Assembly: GCA_003133425.1 (NCBI GenBank)
Contig: PKXI01000264.1
Location: 20,519 to 26,617 of the forward strand
Reading direction: 5' to 3'
Origin: Acidobacteriaceae bacterium
GTDB taxonomy: Bacteria > Acidobacteriota > Terriglobia > Terriglobales > Acidobacteriaceae
DNA: 6,099 bases
Shown: positions 4,047 to 6,099 of the stretch, in pieces
Numbering within the stretch: the first letter of the stretch is position 1
Layout of the letters: every line of letters begins with the position of its first letter
The notes under the pieces: model-generated
Databases searched by the model: none
Seen by the model: only the letters and a program-made list of their open reading frames with translations
What the model was told of the DNA's origin: nothing
Program-made: the position numbers and the translations under genes

Positions 4047-6099
4047 TTACGGCCCCATGCTCGCAGGGGTGCACGGATTGTACCCCAACGATTGGGCCGT
4101 CACGGGTGTTGGCGGAGTCGGCGGTGTGATCCATGGGATGCCCTTGAAGTCGAAAAACTCCAGCAGGTTAGGCTGTGCGGCATCGCGGGCAGTCAGATGC
4201 GCGGCGCTGCCGATAAACCTGTTCTCGACAAACTTGATCACCGCAGTGTGATCCATTGGCGTGTGCGAAACATAATGCCGCCGGGTGAAAGGCGAGATGA
4301 TTATGTTCGGCAAGCGGAAACCTAGCTGTGCGGCAAATCCCTGTAGGGCCGCGGCGTCGCCTGCATTGGCGCCCGGGTCATTCGATGCCAGGTCGCAATG
4401 AGTCGTAGGAATGCCGCCGGTCGGCACACATGGAAAGTAAGCATCGGGATTCACCGTGATCGATGAGATGTCCGGGATCGTCCCTAACGATGCATCGGTG
4501 TTGTCGTTGGAGTGGCCGGGTACGGGTGGAACGTGATCGTATGGCCCTCCCCCCTCGTCGTAGCTGAGGAAGAAGACGGAGTCGTTCCACTCCGGACTCG
4601 CCATCAATGAATTCACGATGTTCGCTACTTGCACCTGGCCGAGCAGAACCGACTGGCCCGAGCCTGGATGCTCGTCATTATTGGCGTAACCGGCCTCAAT
4701 GAAGGCAAAGCTGGGAAGTGTACCGTTGGTGAGATCGGTGAAGTAAGTGTATTGCGGGGTGGCCTGGCTGTACACCGGGGCAACGTGGTTCGGATCGATG
4801 CAGAAGGAGTTCGTCGTATCACCGACTACGCTCGACGCCTGCGTTGGAGCGATACAGGCAGCACCGGTGGGATTCTCGTACATATATTTGTATGAGTAGG
4901 CCAGGTTTGAAAAGGTGGTCGCGGGATATGCCGCATTTGCGGAGCCGGTGCAGTCATCGTCATTGAGGCAAAAGCCCTCAGTGACCGTGTAATAGATCTT
5001 CCACGACACCTTGGCCAGGTCAAGTTCCTGAAAAATGGTTGGAATGTCGAGCTGCTGCGAAAGATGATCATCGCCGCCGGGGTCCATGGTTAGACCCTGA
5101 GTCGTGCCGCCCGTGAAGGTGGCGATGCGATTCCCAATGCTCTTGGTCGATACCGGCGAGAACCAGCGATCGGACACAGCGAACTGAGACGCCATGTAGT
5201 AGTAGTAATTGAAGAAGCTCTGGTCGTAATACCCCATAGAGCGCTGACCAGTCAGATCGGTGAACTTGCCGGAACAACTTCCACCTGCGCCAGGGATCGC
5301 GCAGCTCTTCGCATAGCCTTCTGCGTTGTGAACAAAGCCGTCCATCAGGATCGGACGTGTAGCGAGGAAGTTGTAGCGATTGACCTCGCCATAGCTTGCC
5401 AGCCAGGCCGAAGTTTCATCGTCGACGCAAGTGCTGGTGAATTTGAAAAGCGGGAACGATGTACCTTCATCGTCCATGTTACTGATCGTGGTCAGCTTGT
5501 CGTCGATGCCGTCCACTTCATAGTCCTTGCCGTCGTCTCCAATGTTCCAACTGTTCGCTTTCCGGTAGGGATTCAACATCCCGAAATAGTTGTCGAACGT
5601 ATGGTTCTCTTGCATCATGAAGATTACGTGGCCGATGGATTGAAGACTGCCTGCCGGAGCCACGGTCACTGTCACACTCGCAGATGCGGGTCCCCCTATA
5701 CCAGTTGCTGCTGCTGTGTAAGTCGTAGTCACGGTGGGGCTGACCAACTGCGTTCCTCCGCTTGGCTGAAGCGTATAACTGCTGCCATCTGATCCGGTCA
5801 CCGTAACCTGTGTAGCATTGGTCGCAGCCACCGTCAGTGTGGATGAATTCCCCGAGATAACTGACATCGGATTAGCTATGATGCTGACGGTCGGTGCGGC
5901 ATTCGCTGCCACTGTTACGATTGCAGTTGCCGAGGTCGTCCCACCAGCGCCAGTCGCGGTCGCCGTGTAAGTCGTCGTCGAGGTTGGACTGACTGACTGG
6001 GTTCCGCCGCTCGGCTGCAGAGTATATTTGGTGCCATCGCTACCGGTAACTGTCACTTGCGTGGCATTCGTTGCAGTCACAGTCAAAATGGACGAGCTT
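4047..6099 (-). CDS. Secreted phosphoesterase (phospholipase C/acid phosphatase family) with Ig-like repeats, 5' end outside window
   Basis: The frame is open from the right edge to the TAA at 4049-4047, about 683 visible codons. Numbering from the TTG at 6086, residues 1-145 are one full and one partial Ig-like repeat (TLTVAATNATQVTVTGSDG) and 150-645 form a phosphoesterase domain (Pfam PF04185 type). Family motifs are present in order: QENHTFDNYFG (159-169), with the metal-binding Glu-Asn pair; KSIGNR (315-320), whose Ser316 aligns with the nucleophile of AcpA-like enzymes; DEHPG (471-475); YDEGGGPYDHV (509-519), with the Asp-Glu metal ligands; and MDHTAVIKFVENRF (611-624). All expected active-site positions look intact. 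Ten cysteines suggest a disulfide-bonded extracytoplasmic enzyme. It should cleave phosphate esters, perhaps phospholipids; the substrate cannot be read from sequence. TTG 6086 is not the true start, because the repeat pattern continues through it to the edge; signal peptide and start lie to the right. Confidence 0.9.
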   Translation of the reverse strand, partial: SSSILTVTATNATQVTVTGSDGTKYTLQPSGGTQSVSPTSTTTYTATATGAGGTTSATAIVTVAANAAPTVSIIANPMSVISGNSSTLTVAATNATQVTVTGSDGSSYTLQPSGGTQLVSPTVTTTYTAAATGIGGPASASVTVTVAPAGSLQSIGHVIFMMQENHTFDNYFGMLNPYRKANSWNIGDDGKDYEVDGIDDKLTTISNMDDEGTSFPLFKFTSTCVDDETSAWLASYGEVNRYNFLATRPILMDGFVHNAEGYAKSCAIPGAGGSCSGKFTDLTGQRSMGYYDQSFFNYYYYMASQFAVSDRWFSPVSTKSIGNRIATFTGGTTQGLTMDPGGDDHLSQQLDIPTIFQELDLAKVSWKIYYTVTEGFCLNDDDCTGSANAAYPATTFSNLAYSYKYMYENPTGAACIAPTQASSVVGDTTNSFCIDPNHVAPVYSQATPQYTYFTDLTNGTLPSFAFIEAGYANNDEHPGSGQSVLLGQVQVANIVNSLMASPEWNDSVFFLSYDEGGGPYDHVPPVPGHSNDNTDASLGTIPDISSITVNPDAYFPCVPTGGIPTTHCDLASNDPGANAGDAAALQGFAAQLGFRLPNIIISPFTRRHYVSHTPMDHTAVIKFVENRFIGSAAHLTARDAAQPNLLEFFDFKGIPWITPPTPPTPVTAQSLGYNPCTPASMGP
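5662..6099 (-). repeat. Tandem 249-bp repeats encoding Ig-like modules
   Basis: The same coding segment recurs with an exact offset of 249 bp (83 codons): for example, the stretch at 5812 matches that at 6061. Each unit encodes LTVxATNATQVTVTGSDG, then YTLQPSGGTQ, VSPTxTTTYTAxATG and a Val-rich end. The second unit is cut by the window edge, so more copies may follow. Nucleotide divergence is moderate, so the duplication is not recent. The modules probably hold the enzyme domain away from the cell surface or signal region. Confidence 0.8.

Noticed and set aside
5328..5792. 154-residue plus-strand frame opposite the phosphoesterase
   Set aside because: It is a shadow frame. The opposite strand encodes well-conserved phosphoesterase motifs across the same bases.

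Overview
The window most resembles a soil-type member of the Acidobacteriota. The basis is the mix of families: tandem DUF507 proteins, a zinc-ribbon plus membrane-helix protein, a secreted phospholipase C-like phosphoesterase carrying Ig-like repeats, and GC-rich genes with simple sigma70-like signals. This assignment is inference; no phylogenetic marker such as rRNA is present.

Layout, left to right. Positions 1-132 hold no supportable gene but do contain a strong nested hairpin lying just 3' of the first gene. On the minus strand, 772-133 encodes an N-terminal double-CxxC zinc ribbon, a transmembrane helix and an extracytoplasmic domain. A one-base excess in a run of five G's splits it into two frames. 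A regulatory interval of about 370 bp follows, with two perfect inverted repeats. On the plus strand two small DUF507 proteins (1142-1420 and 1417-1692) are translationally coupled through an ATGA overlap. They are followed by a promoter-like sequence, tRNA-Glu(CTC) at 1785-1859 and a textbook intrinsic terminator at 1873-1903.

From 1904 to 3152 there is about 1.25 kb without a convincing gene. Its middle (2541-2648) is AT-rich and densely repetitive. It contains three ACTTATT-type direct repeats and an inverted partner. Next to these are two tandem copies of a 23-bp unit. All of this surrounds a perfect TTGACA box. The architecture looks like a set of DNA-binding sites (a transposon end, a recombination site or an iteron-like operator) left inside a decayed accessory segment beside a tRNA gene. 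A second, REP-like nested inverted repeat lies at 2988-3056. This interval is the most unusual part of the window.

The right side is a convergent pair of exported proteins. A 269-residue lipoprotein of unknown function (3153-3962, plus) faces a phosphoesterase (4047 to beyond 6099, minus). The phosphoesterase has Ig-like repeats on its N-terminal side and a complete acid-phosphatase/phospholipase C-type catalytic domain. Its N-terminus lies outside the window. A GC-rich inverted repeat between the two stop codons may serve as a shared terminator. No gene in the window has a proven partner; the only clear operon is the DUF507 pair.
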